Assembly: GCF_025961315.1 (NCBI RefSeq)
Contig: NZ_JAOQNK010000001.1
Coordinates: 992,001 to 1,056,000 of the forward strand
DNA from: Sphingobacterium kitahiroshimense
Lineage (GTDB): Bacteria > Bacteroidota > Bacteroidia > Sphingobacteriales > Sphingobacteriaceae
Length of the DNA stretch: 64,000 nt
Direction: 5' to 3'
Every line of letters begins with the position of its first letter. Positions within the stretch are counted from its first letter, which is position 1. This document shows positions 37,101-45,203 of this stretch, piece after piece. The translations under genes were made by a program, and so were the position numbers. The notes under the pieces are model-generated. The model saw only the letters and a program-made list of their open reading frames with translations, made no database searches and was not told the DNA's origin.

Positions 37101-37199
37101 AAGCTGTTGTGCAGTCACTGAAAATCCATGACAGGTCAGTGCGACACCAAGAAATAAAGAACGAACCCAGATTGCGCTGGGCTTATTATTGTTTTTCAT
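34161..37199 (-). CDS. TonB-dependent receptor with N-terminal STN signalling domain
   Basis: About 1012 residues from the ATG at 37199. After a signal peptide (ending SVTAQ) comes a secretin/TonB N-terminal (STN) domain (~25-105; KSILEQIENQSGYTFLYDEK), a carboxypeptidase-regulatory-like domain (~110-185), a plug (~195-380; ISVTPRTNQNLESN, LIMDGIALSNN, NIESVEVVAGISSAKYGDMTNGAVII) and a C-terminal barrel ending AQLRLKL. The STN domain is the part that talks to FecR, encoded just upstream, so this is a transducer-type receptor, commonly for a siderophore or metal complex. Substrate unproven. Confidence 0.93.
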   Translation of the reverse strand: MKNNNKPSAIWVRSLFLGVALTCHGFSVTAQQLKVESKSQSLKSILEQIENQSGYTFLYDEKTVNLNRKVSLQMSGSLTQILQSLEQQTYLQMKLSGRNILINNGSVGLLTGKVTDEEGLPLSLVSVFFRELNQYFLTEQDGSFRFQFPAHRLKSAEVRFSMIGRQGTTLNLSLDKQQTVASTVTLPLLSVGLEEISVTPRTNQNLESNTSLYINREVIEQSGALSLNDLLSLVPGQKIAAPSLQQVQQANLRSASMGTNSLGTKDPFSLNNSFGIALIMDGIALSNNANMQTLNPGISGMGNSYVGGGISGLMGSADRGDRYTGDYTFGGTDLRQIATDNIESVEVVAGISSAKYGDMTNGAVIINRVAGGTPFNFNMQLRDNATVYGLTKGFKTKNLGAFTFGGNFTRSYNDNRDKLKSYDRVGSNLMWSTAAGKDRAFTNTFTADYGRHLDNVRRDPDDPTATILRYKAYNFSIGNRLNYRIDNSFLTNIGFNVRYSETYQNTYKEQYMNNTYIIYTDATDVGITNGQYASGIYTAVTNLEGKPVDFTARLDLNGSFHTGDILHQFNFGSSYNYSKNKGRGQIVDPTRPRNNTSVANGDNRSERYYDFSRLHAQNQIGLYAEDVFRTTIADRNLNVRLGTRLDLFEGYVTFSPRTNINYELTPDLRIGLAYGWGSKAPGLAQLYPGPVFYEIPLYQKTAVKDNGAVDEANSVYLLYVDKFTPDNSKLKPALSEQLEFSVAYEHRGFRAGVNVYSKRNYRDVYSEMSYTPIILPNYVDNPDPEAEVPYVTSGTKRHRLSRYTFVNGRTTKNQGVELMLSTPKWTAIETSLNLRGGITKSIYRPVQNFRNFTNNTNNPNYAVTGLYPVFERSTWTSNAAITSSTHIPKAKLLLNFTTEFNILNRTNTQATDGIPLGYFTENGVYREINEFDEKNIDYKHLLIPIEEVRNQNQPGVYTNFHLNLSKEISKRLILTFHVYNVFNYRPQYKRSDNTMVIPNDKPSYGAQLRLKL

Positions 37200-37200
37200 A

Positions 37201-38193
37201 TTATTTTTTACGGACAATTAAGGTGTTAGATTCAAGAGAGAAGTGATATGAGGTAGTTAAAGTTAATTTTTCCAGCACCTGTGCCAAGCTTTCATGTGCA
37301 ATCGATCCAGAAAAATCAAGCTCTATACCTGCATCAGGTTGAAAAACAATACCATATTTACGCGCCAGCTGTGAACCAATTTCCGAATAACCTGCATGCT
37401 TAAAGTGTAGAATTCCTTCCATTGTTTCGCGTTCTTTGGCTCGATCAAAAGGTTCTATTGTATAAGTTCCCAAGGCTTTGTTATAAACAAATGCCTGTCC
37501 GGGCACAATCACCAGATGCATGCTCTCATTGGAGATTTCGACCTTTCCTGTAAATAAGGCAATCTTCGCTAATTTGTCTTCTTCAAAAGCATGAACATTA
37601 AATGAAGTTCCTAGCACTTTCACATCAAATTCACCAGCCTGGATAATAAATGGTTGGTCGGCATTATGTGCAACATCAAAGAAAGCTTCACCTTTTAGTG
37701 CAACCTTCCTTTCGCCTTCAGTAAATCTCTGAGGATAATTTAATGTCGAAGTAGGGCCTAATCGTACTTTTGTTCCGTCCATCAACTGCATGTTCATGTA
37801 CTTACCTGCAGGCACTTTTTGTTCTAAAAATTCCACTGTTGCCATTGGGGATTGCAGCGGAACCTGTCTTTGCTGGTAGAAAAAGATTGAAATACCCAAA
37901 ACAACCAGACATGCTGCGGCATAGGGCAACCATTTGCGAAACTGAAATAAGCGGTTCACATGCCATTCATCAATCGCTTGAGACAGACGCAATCTTTCCG
38001 TTGCAATCTCTTCCTCAGACGGCATAGCCTGGAGCTGTAAAATCAATGTTTTACTTTCTACGATCAAATGTTCATATTGCGGATTTTCTGCAATCCATTT
38101 TTGCCAGTAAACGAAATTTTCTGATTCATGATCCAGACAATAGTCAATAAAAGAAGGATCACAGATGAGTTTTTCTATAGTAGGGTTAACCAT
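37201..38193 (-). CDS. FecR family anti-sigma factor
   Basis: A 330-residue FecR protein: cytoplasmic N-terminus (~1-85), transmembrane helix WLPYAAACLVVLGISIFFY (~88-106), FecR domain (~120-225; VPAGKYMNMQLMDGTKVRLG, GEAFFDVAHNADQPFII, VLGTSFNVHAF) and C-terminal DUF4974 domain (~260-328; GILHFKHAGYSEIGSQLARKYG). It pairs with the sigma factor at 38247-38801 and regulates the receptor operon, whose start follows its stop immediately. Confidence 0.92.
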   Translation of the reverse strand: MVNPTIEKLICDPSFIDYCLDHESENFVYWQKWIAENPQYEHLIVESKTLILQLQAMPSEEEIATERLRLSQAIDEWHVNRLFQFRKWLPYAAACLVVLGISIFFYQQRQVPLQSPMATVEFLEQKVPAGKYMNMQLMDGTKVRLGPTSTLNYPQRFTEGERKVALKGEAFFDVAHNADQPFIIQAGEFDVKVLGTSFNVHAFEEDKLAKIALFTGKVEISNESMHLVIVPGQAFVYNKALGTYTIEPFDRAKERETMEGILHFKHAGYSEIGSQLARKYGIVFQPDAGIELDFSGSIAHESLAQVLEKLTLTTSYHFSLESNTLIVRKK

Positions 38194-38246
38194 TGTTTTT
38201 CATGCATTTTAAGAGTAGTGCATGAAACCTTCTAATTTTACCTATT

Positions 38247-38801
38247 TTATTTATAATAATTTAAAATAAAAATCAAAATAGGCGTTAAATTACCTTTCAG
38301 GCTCTTTATGGCTTCGTAAATAACATTATATACGGTCCGAACGGCCGCATTTTCCTCGGTTGCAATCTCTTCATAGGACTTGTTCTGAAAAAATTTCAGA
38401 TCTATGTAGTGGCGCTGTTTTTTGGTGAGCTTGGCCAGCGCGGCATGCAGCAACTGCTCTTTCTCGATGATTTCTTCGACCTTTATTTTTTGATCCTCCA
38501 CAGATTCTTCAAAAGGTTCATTTAGTATACTCTCCAGCGAAGACTGTTGCGATTTAAGTTGCCGGTATATAATCCTCTTCAACCAAACAAAGACATAGAA
38601 TTTAGGATCTTTGATTTCCTGCGGTAGGCGTTCATGCTTTTCCCAAAGTTCATAAAATAGAATATGGATCGATTCCTTTACGATTTCTCTATCTTTACCG
38701 ATAACCATACCATACTGGAACAGAGACCTATAAATAGCATCATAGAAAACAAAGAAACTTTTCTTATCCCCTTTTGTAATATTGACCCAGTGCGTTTTCA
38801 T
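38247..38801 (-). CDS. FecI-like ECF sigma factor
   Basis: A 184-residue sigma-70 family factor with region 2 at ~15-85 (FFVFYDAIYRSLFQYGMVIG, KFYVFVWLKRIIYRQLKSQ) and region 4 at ~115-170 (LTKKQRHYIDLKFFQNKSYEEI). It is first in the minus-strand sigma-FecR-TonB receptor-DUF4876-DUF6850-peroxidase series. It mirrors the plus-strand locus starting at 22398, and the two converge at 29.9 kb. Confidence 0.9.
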   Translation of the reverse strand: MKTHWVNITKGDKKSFFVFYDAIYRSLFQYGMVIGKDREIVKESIHILFYELWEKHERLPQEIKDPKFYVFVWLKRIIYRQLKSQQSSLESILNEPFEESVEDQKIKVEEIIEKEQLLHAALAKLTKKQRHYIDLKFFQNKSYEEIATEENAAVRTVYNVIYEAIKSLKGNLTPILIFILNYYK

Positions 38802-39050
38802 TTTCGAGGTCGCTAAGATACTATATTGTTTAGATTAATTCCAAATAAAAAACAACATAGTCCTTCAGCTCAAGTCTTGGATATAATGGATTCATATTTA
38901 ATTGCAAATCTTATTCCTTTTGACTATCGATATTCACAAACAATCACGCATACGGAAATTCTTAAAAACTACTGCTTTGGGTATAGCCATAAGGATGAAT
39001 TTACAAAAAGGAACACGCTACCATATATTTGTTTTTTGTAACTTTGAAAA

Positions 39051-39959
39051 ATGGAAAAGACACAATCAATCGAAGATTTTTATAAAACCAAACTCAATTG
39101 GGTACCTGACAATATCCGAAAAGAGATTGGCCATTTCAATGTATTCAGGCTTGATGATTTTGTTGGCAGCCATGCTAAACCAGTTCCATACAGCAGAAAA
39201 GACTATTATAAAATCAGCTTGATTATTGGTAAAAACAAAATTTATTATGCCGATAAGGAAATCGAGATAAAAAAACAGGCACTATTATTTGCCAATCCCC
39301 AGATTCCCTATAATTGGGAGTCTCTCGATGACCAGCAGTCTGGTTTTTTCTGTGTATTTACACCTTCATTTTTTCATCATTTTGGAAATTTAAGAAATTA
39401 CGAAGTTTTCCAGCCCAATGGAACCCCTATTTTTGAACTTAACGACGAACAAAACGAAAACATAAAACATATTTACCTGAGTATGTTCGAAGAAATCGAT
39501 TCCGATTATGTGCACAAGTACGATGCATTGCGAAATCTGGTATTTGAAATTTTGCATCAGACCTTAAAAATGCAACCCGCAAAAAAGATTGAAAAGCAGG
39601 AGATCAGTGCCTCACACCGTATTGCTATTTTATTTTTAGAATTACTGGAAAGGCAATTTCCCATTGAAGATGCAAGACAAAGAGTTCACTTCCGTTCCGC
39701 ATCAGATTTTGCAGGTCAATTGGCTGTACATGTCAATCATTTGAGTAGAGCAGTAAAAGAAACCACACATAAAACGCCAACTCAAATCATTGCCGAACGA
39801 TTGCTCCAAGAGGCTAAAGTTCTTTTAATCCAAACCGATTGGAACGTTTCTGAAATTGCATTTGCATTAGGCTTTACCGAGGTGACCCATTTCAATAATT
39901 TTTTCAAAAAACACTTAGCTATTAATCCGACTCAATTTCGAAATGTTAGAATTTCGTAA
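39051..39959 (+). CDS. AraC family transcriptional regulator
   Basis: A 302-residue regulator with an N-terminal cupin-like sensor (YYADKEIEIKKQALLFANPQIPYNW near ~65-90) and a C-terminal AraC domain of ~100 residues (SDFAGQLAVHVNHLSRAVKE, then NVSEIAFALGFTEVTHFNNFF). It lies directly upstream of the SDR gene at 40032 on the same strand. A direct repeat with 21-bp period overlaps its own stop codon and forms part of the SDR promoter, so it is the likely activator of that gene. Confidence 0.92.
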   Translation: MEKTQSIEDFYKTKLNWVPDNIRKEIGHFNVFRLDDFVGSHAKPVPYSRKDYYKISLIIGKNKIYYADKEIEIKKQALLFANPQIPYNWESLDDQQSGFFCVFTPSFFHHFGNLRNYEVFQPNGTPIFELNDEQNENIKHIYLSMFEEIDSDYVHKYDALRNLVFEILHQTLKMQPAKKIEKQEISASHRIAILFLELLERQFPIEDARQRVHFRSASDFAGQLAVHVNHLSRAVKETTHKTPTQIIAERLLQEAKVLLIQTDWNVSEIAFALGFTEVTHFNNFFKKHLAINPTQFRNVRIS

Positions 39960-40009
39960 GGTATTGTTAGCTTTTCGTTATCCCTTCCCTCATCGTCGCC
40001 CTACATTTG
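39944..40009 (+). promoter_or_regulatory. AraC-type direct repeats and -7 element for the SDR gene
   Basis: TGTTAGAATTTCGTAA (39944-39959) and TGTTAGCTTTTCGTTA (39965-39980) match at 13 of 16 positions with a 21-bp period. TACATTTG (40002-40009), a perfect -7 element, follows after 21 bases. The first half-site overlaps the stop codon of the AraC gene. Confidence 0.65.
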
Positions 40010-40031
40010 TGTTATCATAAAAATCAAAACG

Positions 40032-40871
40032 ATGGAAACACAAAAAGTATGGTTAGTAACAGGAGCCTCGAAAGGTTTAGGCTTATCATTAGTAAAAAAA
40101 TTACTACAAGAGGGATTTCGGGTAATTGCAACATCACGGAACACGCAACCATTAATCAAAGAAATCGGCGCTATATCGAATCTATTCCTTCCGATAGAAG
40201 TAAACTTATCCGATAACGAGGATGTAAAAAAAGCAATTGCAACAAGTATCGCACATTTTGGGCAACTGGATGTTGTTGTCAACAATGCGGGCTTTGGACA
40301 GATAGGCACCATAGAAGAACTAACGGACGGGGAATCAAGAAGCAGTTTTGACATCAATGTCTTTGGCACCTTGAATATCATTCGAAACGTAATGCCCCAT
40401 TTACGTCAAAATAAATCGGGACATATTTTCAATATCGCTTCAATAGGTGGTTATTCAGGTGGATTTGCAGGTTGGGGTATTTATTGTGCCACAAAATTTG
40501 CTGTTGCAGGTTTAACAGAAAGTTTAGCTGAAGAAGTAAAAGGTTTCGGAATAAAAGCAACGGTTGTCTATCCGGGATATTTTCGCACCGATTTCCTTGC
40601 TAAAGGATCGGTCAAAACACCGCAGCATACCATAGCAGATTACGAAGCAGCCCGCCAATCTGAACAAGCACACTTGAATGACATTGATGGCAATCAGCCC
40701 AATGATCCCGAAAAAGCGGCCGATGTACTAATCGCGATAAGCAAAACAGAAAATCCACCGGTGCATTTGTTCTTAGGTAGTGATGCCTATGACGTCGTCT
40801 ACAAAAAAATGGATTTCATCACCCATGATGTTGAACAATGGAAAAGTTATACCCTCTCAACCGCATTGTAG
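40032..40871 (+). CDS. Short-chain dehydrogenase/reductase
   Basis: A 279-residue classical SDR with the NAD(P) motif TGASKGLGLSL (residues ~8-18), NNAGFG (~84-89), the catalytic Ser in IASIGGYSGG and Tyr-x3-Lys in YCATKFA (~156-162). The following PGYFRTDF is typical of the oxidoreductase group with broad carbonyl substrates. It is probably an AraC-controlled single-gene unit. Substrate unknown. Confidence 0.92.
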   Translation: METQKVWLVTGASKGLGLSLVKKLLQEGFRVIATSRNTQPLIKEIGAISNLFLPIEVNLSDNEDVKKAIATSIAHFGQLDVVVNNAGFGQIGTIEELTDGESRSSFDINVFGTLNIIRNVMPHLRQNKSGHIFNIASIGGYSGGFAGWGIYCATKFAVAGLTESLAEEVKGFGIKATVVYPGYFRTDFLAKGSVKTPQHTIADYEAARQSEQAHLNDIDGNQPNDPEKAADVLIAISKTENPPVHLFLGSDAYDVVYKKMDFITHDVEQWKSYTLSTAL

Positions 40872-41087
40872 TGATGTTCTAAGGAATGAATGAAACCTTC
40901 AAGGATATTTTTCAAAATAATGCAGATATAATAGCAAGATTCTAACCTTCAAGAGTGCTTTGAAAAGAGGCTGATGGATACAATAAACTGTCCCAAAAAT
41001 GGTTGACACTTTTTGAGATCAGTCCGAATGGTCATCAGTCTTTTTTCTTACGCTACCCCGTTAGCATCTTGTCACATCATCTCCCAT

Positions 41088-43502
41088 TTAATTTTCACGT
41101 ACCACACTTCGGTTTTTCTCATCTTCAGCAGCATTCACTTTCTTCGTATTTTTAATCGAACCTCCAAAACTATAAGTAAGATTCAGTTTCACCATACGCG
41201 TTTCAATATGATTACGCCAGTTCTGCTGTATTGGCCCACTATTTTGTTGGAACTTATTCTTATATGAATTAAAAACATCCATCACATTAAGTTGCACAGA
41301 AGCACGTTTCTTTAGAAACTGTTGCCTTACTCCTACTGTTAAATAAGCAAAAGCTTCATTGCTGATGTTTCGTTCCACACTTTTACCTCGATAATTAAAA
41401 AGGAATAAAAAAGAGAAGTTTTTATGAAGCAAAAAACTATTATAAGAAGTGGCGGAGATGCTATAACGGCCATCAGTCTGAAGCAAAATACCATCAAACT
41501 CTCCTTTAAACGGGCGCTTCGACAAGATCGCATTAGAACTGGTGTACCACCACGGTAATACCTGCTTGCCATACATCGCCTGAAGCGTAAAGTAACCTGC
41601 ATGATCCGCATTTCCCGGTAATGTTGTGACTACAACATCTTCCACTGGCACAGTTATATTGGTAAAATCATCTACACTGTAACTGTAAGTAACACCTGCG
41701 TAAAACGCATTTTTGTACCCGTACCACAAGTCAGCATTATAAGCCAGTACAGGTCGTAATGCAGGATTTCCTTGTTGCAGGTTATTACTGTTAATGATCC
41801 GGATCAGTGGATTTAAACTTTCATAACCAGGGCGTTCAATCCTTTTATTGATCCCGAGACTAAGATTATGATTTTTAGTTAGCTTATAGTCAACGTGAAC
41901 CGACGGAAAAGGATTAAAGTAATTTTTATTAAAGCTGTTCTTTCCAGATTGCTCCTCTCCCTGTCCATACGTATACTCACCCCTGATACCCAGTTGGTAT
42001 GAAAATTTTTCACCAGTAGCACCATATGTCAAGTAGAGAGCCGAAATGTTTTCCTGATAATCAAATAGATCGTTCTGATGGCTTGCCCCTTCCCGGAAAT
42101 CATTACTATTGTCGGAAAACACAAAACTCGTTTTCATTCCCATCTCGAACTGACGCCCTTTACCCAAAGGCTGTACATAATCCGTTTTAAAAGCATATAC
42201 ATGAAGGATACGATCTTGAGCAATCACGCTCGGCTGATCATCGAAAGGATCGAAAGAAACTGTTCTATTATTTTGATCATTATAGTTTGCATAGCGATAA
42301 TAATCCAGATCCATTGTTAGATCCCTTCCCGCAGTATCGATCTGATGTTGCAGACGCAGTCCGGTCGAAAAGTTACCTGCATAAACAGCAACGTCGTTGC
42401 TAAACACAGAAAGTGACTTACTTTTAGCAATAACATCCACTTCTTCAATATGCGCTACTCCATCCCGCCACGATGTTTGAAAACCAGGCTTAACAGAGGC
42501 AGATAAAGTAGTACGCTTGGATAAATAAAAATCCATTCCCAAGTTGGGTGTGTAGTTGGCAATAGCCCTCGTGCTCTTCATTTTCGATATCGACTCCCCA
42601 ACAACTGTCCCCGCATCATCTAAAAAATTGGTTGCAATGTCCGTGTTGTAAAAATACTTATTGTAATTATAATCCAGATTCAGCAGCAGATTATAACCTT
42701 TTCCTTTATAATTGAGATTGACACCACCATTCGCTTTTCCATAAGTCCCTTTCCCAGCTCCTGCATAAACATTACCATCTAGACCGCCTTTGTAACTACG
42801 TTTTCGGATGATGTTGATGATGGCACCATTTCCGGCCGCATCATATTTAGCAGAAGGTTGACTAATCAATTCAACTTTTTCAATTGCTGCCGAAGAAATA
42901 CCCTTCAGCAGACCAGACAATGCATCTGCCGAAAGTGCGCTCACTTTACCATCAATATAAATCTGAACCGATTTGCCGTTTAGACTAATTAGGTCTGATG
43001 CATCAACAGTAACCCCCGGCAACTGATTCATAACCTCCATTAATGGAGCTCCGGAACCAAGACCATTCAGATTGACGATCACTTTATCTGCCCTCCTTTC
43101 GATAAAAGGAAGCTTTGCATCAACCGTCACAACACCTAACTGTGTCGGTTCAATTTGGAGTGCAATACTCCCTAGGTTTATACTCGATACCGCAGTAACT
43201 TCAAAAGTTACAGTATAAGCTGACCTATAACCCATGCTCTTCACTTCAATCAAATATTTACCAGATGCGATTGCAAAACCAAAATTTCCCAAACTATCTG
43301 CCAATACCGTCTTTACCGTGTTTGAATCAAGACTATTTTTTAAACTAACCTGAGCATAAGGTATAAATATATTCTTTTCATTAACAACAGCTCCAAACAC
43401 ATTATTCTTTCTTTCCTGTGCATGAGCAGACATCAAACTGCATAATATTAAGCCTAAATAGCTATAAAATCGAGTGGATTTAAAAATCAGAATGCCGATC
43501 AT
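41088..43502 (-). CDS. Outer-membrane beta-barrel receptor of the OMP_b-brl_3 type
   Basis: About 804 residues from the ATG at 43502, which opens a signal peptide ending SAHAQE; a longer frame upstream is not favoured. A carboxypeptidase-regulatory-like domain (~33-115) and a plug-like domain (~120-240; LPGVTVDASDLISLNGKSVQ, VELISQPSAKYDAAGNGAI) precede a large barrel (TonB-dependent receptor-like, outer-membrane beta-barrel family 3). Its promoter carries a 17-bp element nearly identical to the one upstream of blaI, so it is probably repressed by that BlaI protein. A decayed relative lies at 48088-48300. Confidence 0.88.
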   Translation of the reverse strand: MIGILIFKSTRFYSYLGLILCSLMSAHAQERKNNVFGAVVNEKNIFIPYAQVSLKNSLDSNTVKTVLADSLGNFGFAIASGKYLIEVKSMGYRSAYTVTFEVTAVSSINLGSIALQIEPTQLGVVTVDAKLPFIERRADKVIVNLNGLGSGAPLMEVMNQLPGVTVDASDLISLNGKSVQIYIDGKVSALSADALSGLLKGISSAAIEKVELISQPSAKYDAAGNGAIINIIRKRSYKGGLDGNVYAGAGKGTYGKANGGVNLNYKGKGYNLLLNLDYNYNKYFYNTDIATNFLDDAGTVVGESISKMKSTRAIANYTPNLGMDFYLSKRTTLSASVKPGFQTSWRDGVAHIEEVDVIAKSKSLSVFSNDVAVYAGNFSTGLRLQHQIDTAGRDLTMDLDYYRYANYNDQNNRTVSFDPFDDQPSVIAQDRILHVYAFKTDYVQPLGKGRQFEMGMKTSFVFSDNSNDFREGASHQNDLFDYQENISALYLTYGATGEKFSYQLGIRGEYTYGQGEEQSGKNSFNKNYFNPFPSVHVDYKLTKNHNLSLGINKRIERPGYESLNPLIRIINSNNLQQGNPALRPVLAYNADLWYGYKNAFYAGVTYSYSVDDFTNITVPVEDVVVTTLPGNADHAGYFTLQAMYGKQVLPWWYTSSNAILSKRPFKGEFDGILLQTDGRYSISATSYNSFLLHKNFSFLFLFNYRGKSVERNISNEAFAYLTVGVRQQFLKKRASVQLNVMDVFNSYKNKFQQNSGPIQQNWRNHIETRMVKLNLTYSFGGSIKNTKKVNAAEDEKNRSVVREN

Positions 43503-43543
43503 GTTTGGTATAAATTGGTATACCCAAACATACAACTAACAAA

Positions 43544-43580
43544 CTAGTTATACAACTAATTTATTAGTCATCACAACTAA
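43544..43580 (-). promoter_or_regulatory. BlaI-type operators upstream of the receptor gene
   Basis: TTAGTCATCACAACTAA (43564-43580) matches TTAGTTATCACAACTAA (45129-45145, in front of blaI) at 16 of 17 bases. A second dyad-like element CTAGTT-ATAC-AACTAA sits at 43544-43559, and a half-site ACAACTAA at 43532-43539. All resemble the TTAGTTGT-type half-sites of BlaI/MecI operators. Confidence 0.7.
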
Positions 43581-43602
43581 TAATGTAATAAATAAATATA
43601 AA

Positions 43603-44718
43603 CTACTGATTATCAGGATTAAAATTTATATTCATATGATAAAGAGATCGAACACGAAGACCATTTTGGACTGCTGGTTGCCAGTTCGGACTTAAAGAAA
43701 TAATACGCAGGGCCTCGCTGTCCACTATAGGACTTAATCCATTTTCAACTTTTTCATGGGTCACTTCACCATTAGCTTCGACAATGAAACTCACTGCTAC
43801 TTTTCCCCTTTCATTTGAGACCTTTTTTGAATTCTGAATCAAAAAACTACTAAAAGCGTCAACCCCGCCAGGAAAAATAGCAGGCTGCACCCTACTGTCC
43901 GAATCCATCGCACTAAAATTTGAAATCTTCCACGAACATAGTACCACAACAAGCGCGGCCATAGGCACAAGCCCAATGTATTTCCATAAGTGTTTAACGC
44001 TGGACTTCTTGCACTGAAGCATCCTGATCCGGGCTTCCAGTAAGGAAGGATTATAAAAAGTATTCGTCAGCACCGGTCCAACTTTAAAAGATTTCAGAAA
44101 AAGAGTCATTGCATATTGCTTAGTGCTGCCGGCATATTTGACAGCATGTTCATCCGCGAGATATTCATGAACAAACTTAAGACTCTTACGATAACAATAT
44201 ATGAGCGGGTTGAACCAAAAAAATACGGCAATCAATTCGACAAAAATGATATCCAGTGTATGTAACTGTTTAACATGAACCTCTTCATGCGCATTTATTG
44301 CGTCAAAATCCGATAGATCTGGATCAATAACTTTAGTTCTCCAGAATGAAAATGCTCTACCGATCTCCTGCGAATGCAATTGATTTTTTATAACAGCAAG
44401 TTTTATGACCAGCCATATAGCACTGCAGCTAACGCCAGTCCAGTATAAAACAGAAAACAGGTGAATTTGTATCTCCGAGACAGAAACCAGCTTATCTTTA
44501 GCAATAAAAGATAAAGGAATTTCCATCAGCACCATTTGTGGTAAGCCAAAAAGCGCTGAAAGGTTCAGCAATGGGAGCATCATCGCCAAACAAAGTGTTG
44601 CTAACAAATAAATTCGATTCCATAAAAAGAAAGTCTCACGTTTGAGCACCAATTGATAAAACATATAAAAAATGGTCATCGCGATACTCGACCAAATGAA
44701 GTAGAGCTGGTTTTCCAC
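43603..44718 (-). CDS. BlaR1-type M56 metallopeptidase with TonB C-terminal domain
   Basis: A 371-residue protein starting at the GTG at 44718, 5 bp after the blaI stop. Three to four N-terminal transmembrane helices enclose the gluzincin motif HEEVH (~144-148) with a downstream HEYLADEHAV (~185-194). A final helix (~245-265) is followed by a periplasmic TonB_C/energy-transducer domain (GKVAVSFIVEANGEV ... SPNWQPAVQNG). In BlaR1 systems the protease relieves repression by BlaI. Here a TonB-like domain replaces a penicillin sensor, so the signal may come from TonB-linked envelope traffic. That role is inferred. Confidence 0.85.
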   Translation of the reverse strand: MENQLYFIWSSIAMTIFYMFYQLVLKRETFFLWNRIYLLATLCLAMMLPLLNLSALFGLPQMVLMEIPLSFIAKDKLVSVSEIQIHLFSVLYWTGVSCSAIWLVIKLAVIKNQLHSQEIGRAFSFWRTKVIDPDLSDFDAINAHEEVHVKQLHTLDIIFVELIAVFFWFNPLIYCYRKSLKFVHEYLADEHAVKYAGSTKQYAMTLFLKSFKVGPVLTNTFYNPSLLEARIRMLQCKKSSVKHLWKYIGLVPMAALVVVLCSWKISNFSAMDSDSRVQPAIFPGGVDAFSSFLIQNSKKVSNERGKVAVSFIVEANGEVTHEKVENGLSPIVDSEALRIISLSPNWQPAVQNGLRVRSLYHMNINFNPDNQ

Positions 44719-44723
44719 AGGAC

Positions 44724-45092
44724 TTAGTCTTTAATTTTATCAATCATCTTAAGTAACTGTTCAGCATCCTTTAAGTCAATTTTCTTTTCATTAACAAAAA
44801 AGGAGAACATATCCTGAATAGAATTGGAGAAGTAATTGTCCAAAAATTTATCGGCCTCGAAACGCATATACTCCTCTTTTGAAATCAACGGATAATAACG
44901 GTGAGTTTTACCAAAAGCTTCGTAAGCCACTGCACCTTTTGTCTCCAAAATACGGATCATCGTAGACACGGTGCTATAAGCAGGTTTTGGTTCAGGCAAT
45001 TCCTGTATGATTTCTTTAACAAATGCTTTCTCTAATTTCCACAGCACCTGCATCAATTGGTGTTCTACTTTGGTAAATTCTACTATTTCCAT
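44724..45092 (-). CDS. BlaI/MecI/CopY family repressor
   Basis: About 122 residues from the ATG at 45092; a TTG 21 bases upstream is in frame but less likely. The winged-helix DNA-binding half (LMQVLWKLEKAFVKEIIQELPEPKPAYSTVSTMIRILETKG) is followed by the dimerisation half that carries the protease-cleaved region in BlaI. It forms an operon with the BlaR1-like protease. A self-operator lies at 45129-45145 and a near-identical site precedes the receptor gene at 41088-43502. Confidence 0.92.
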   Translation of the reverse strand: MEIVEFTKVEHQLMQVLWKLEKAFVKEIIQELPEPKPAYSTVSTMIRILETKGAVAYEAFGKTHRYYPLISKEEYMRFEADKFLDNYFSNSIQDMFSFFVNEKKIDLKDAEQLLKMIDKIKD

Positions 45093-45128
45093 TGCTGATT
45101 CTTTTATACTCAAATATCAGCTAAATAA

Positions 45129-45145
45129 TTAGTTATCACAACTAA
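45129..45145 (-). promoter_or_regulatory. BlaI-type operator upstream of blaI
   Basis: TTAGTT-ATCAC-AACTAA is an inverted repeat of six-base arms 37 bp upstream of the blaI ATG. A further half-site CAACTAAT lies at 45150-45157. It is nearly identical to the element at 43564-43580. Confidence 0.75.
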
Positions 45146-45169
45146 AAGACAACTAATTATCCAGCAGAC

Positions 45170-45197
45170 CGAAATCTCATGACACTATGAGATTTCG
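45170..45197 (-). terminator. Hairpin after the MazG-like gene
   Basis: CGAAATCTCAT (45170-45180) pairs perfectly with ATGAGATTTCG (45187-45197) around GACACT. It begins 7 bp past the end of the minus-strand gene at 45204-45524. There is no T tract, so termination is likely but not certain. Confidence 0.6.
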
Positions 45198-45203
45198 ATC
45201 CGC

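Noticed and set aside
40985..41030. Sequence reading CTGTCCCAAAAATGGTTGACA that recalls insertion-sequence ends
   Set aside because: No second end, transposase fragment or target duplication is visible nearby, so it is not called a mobile element.
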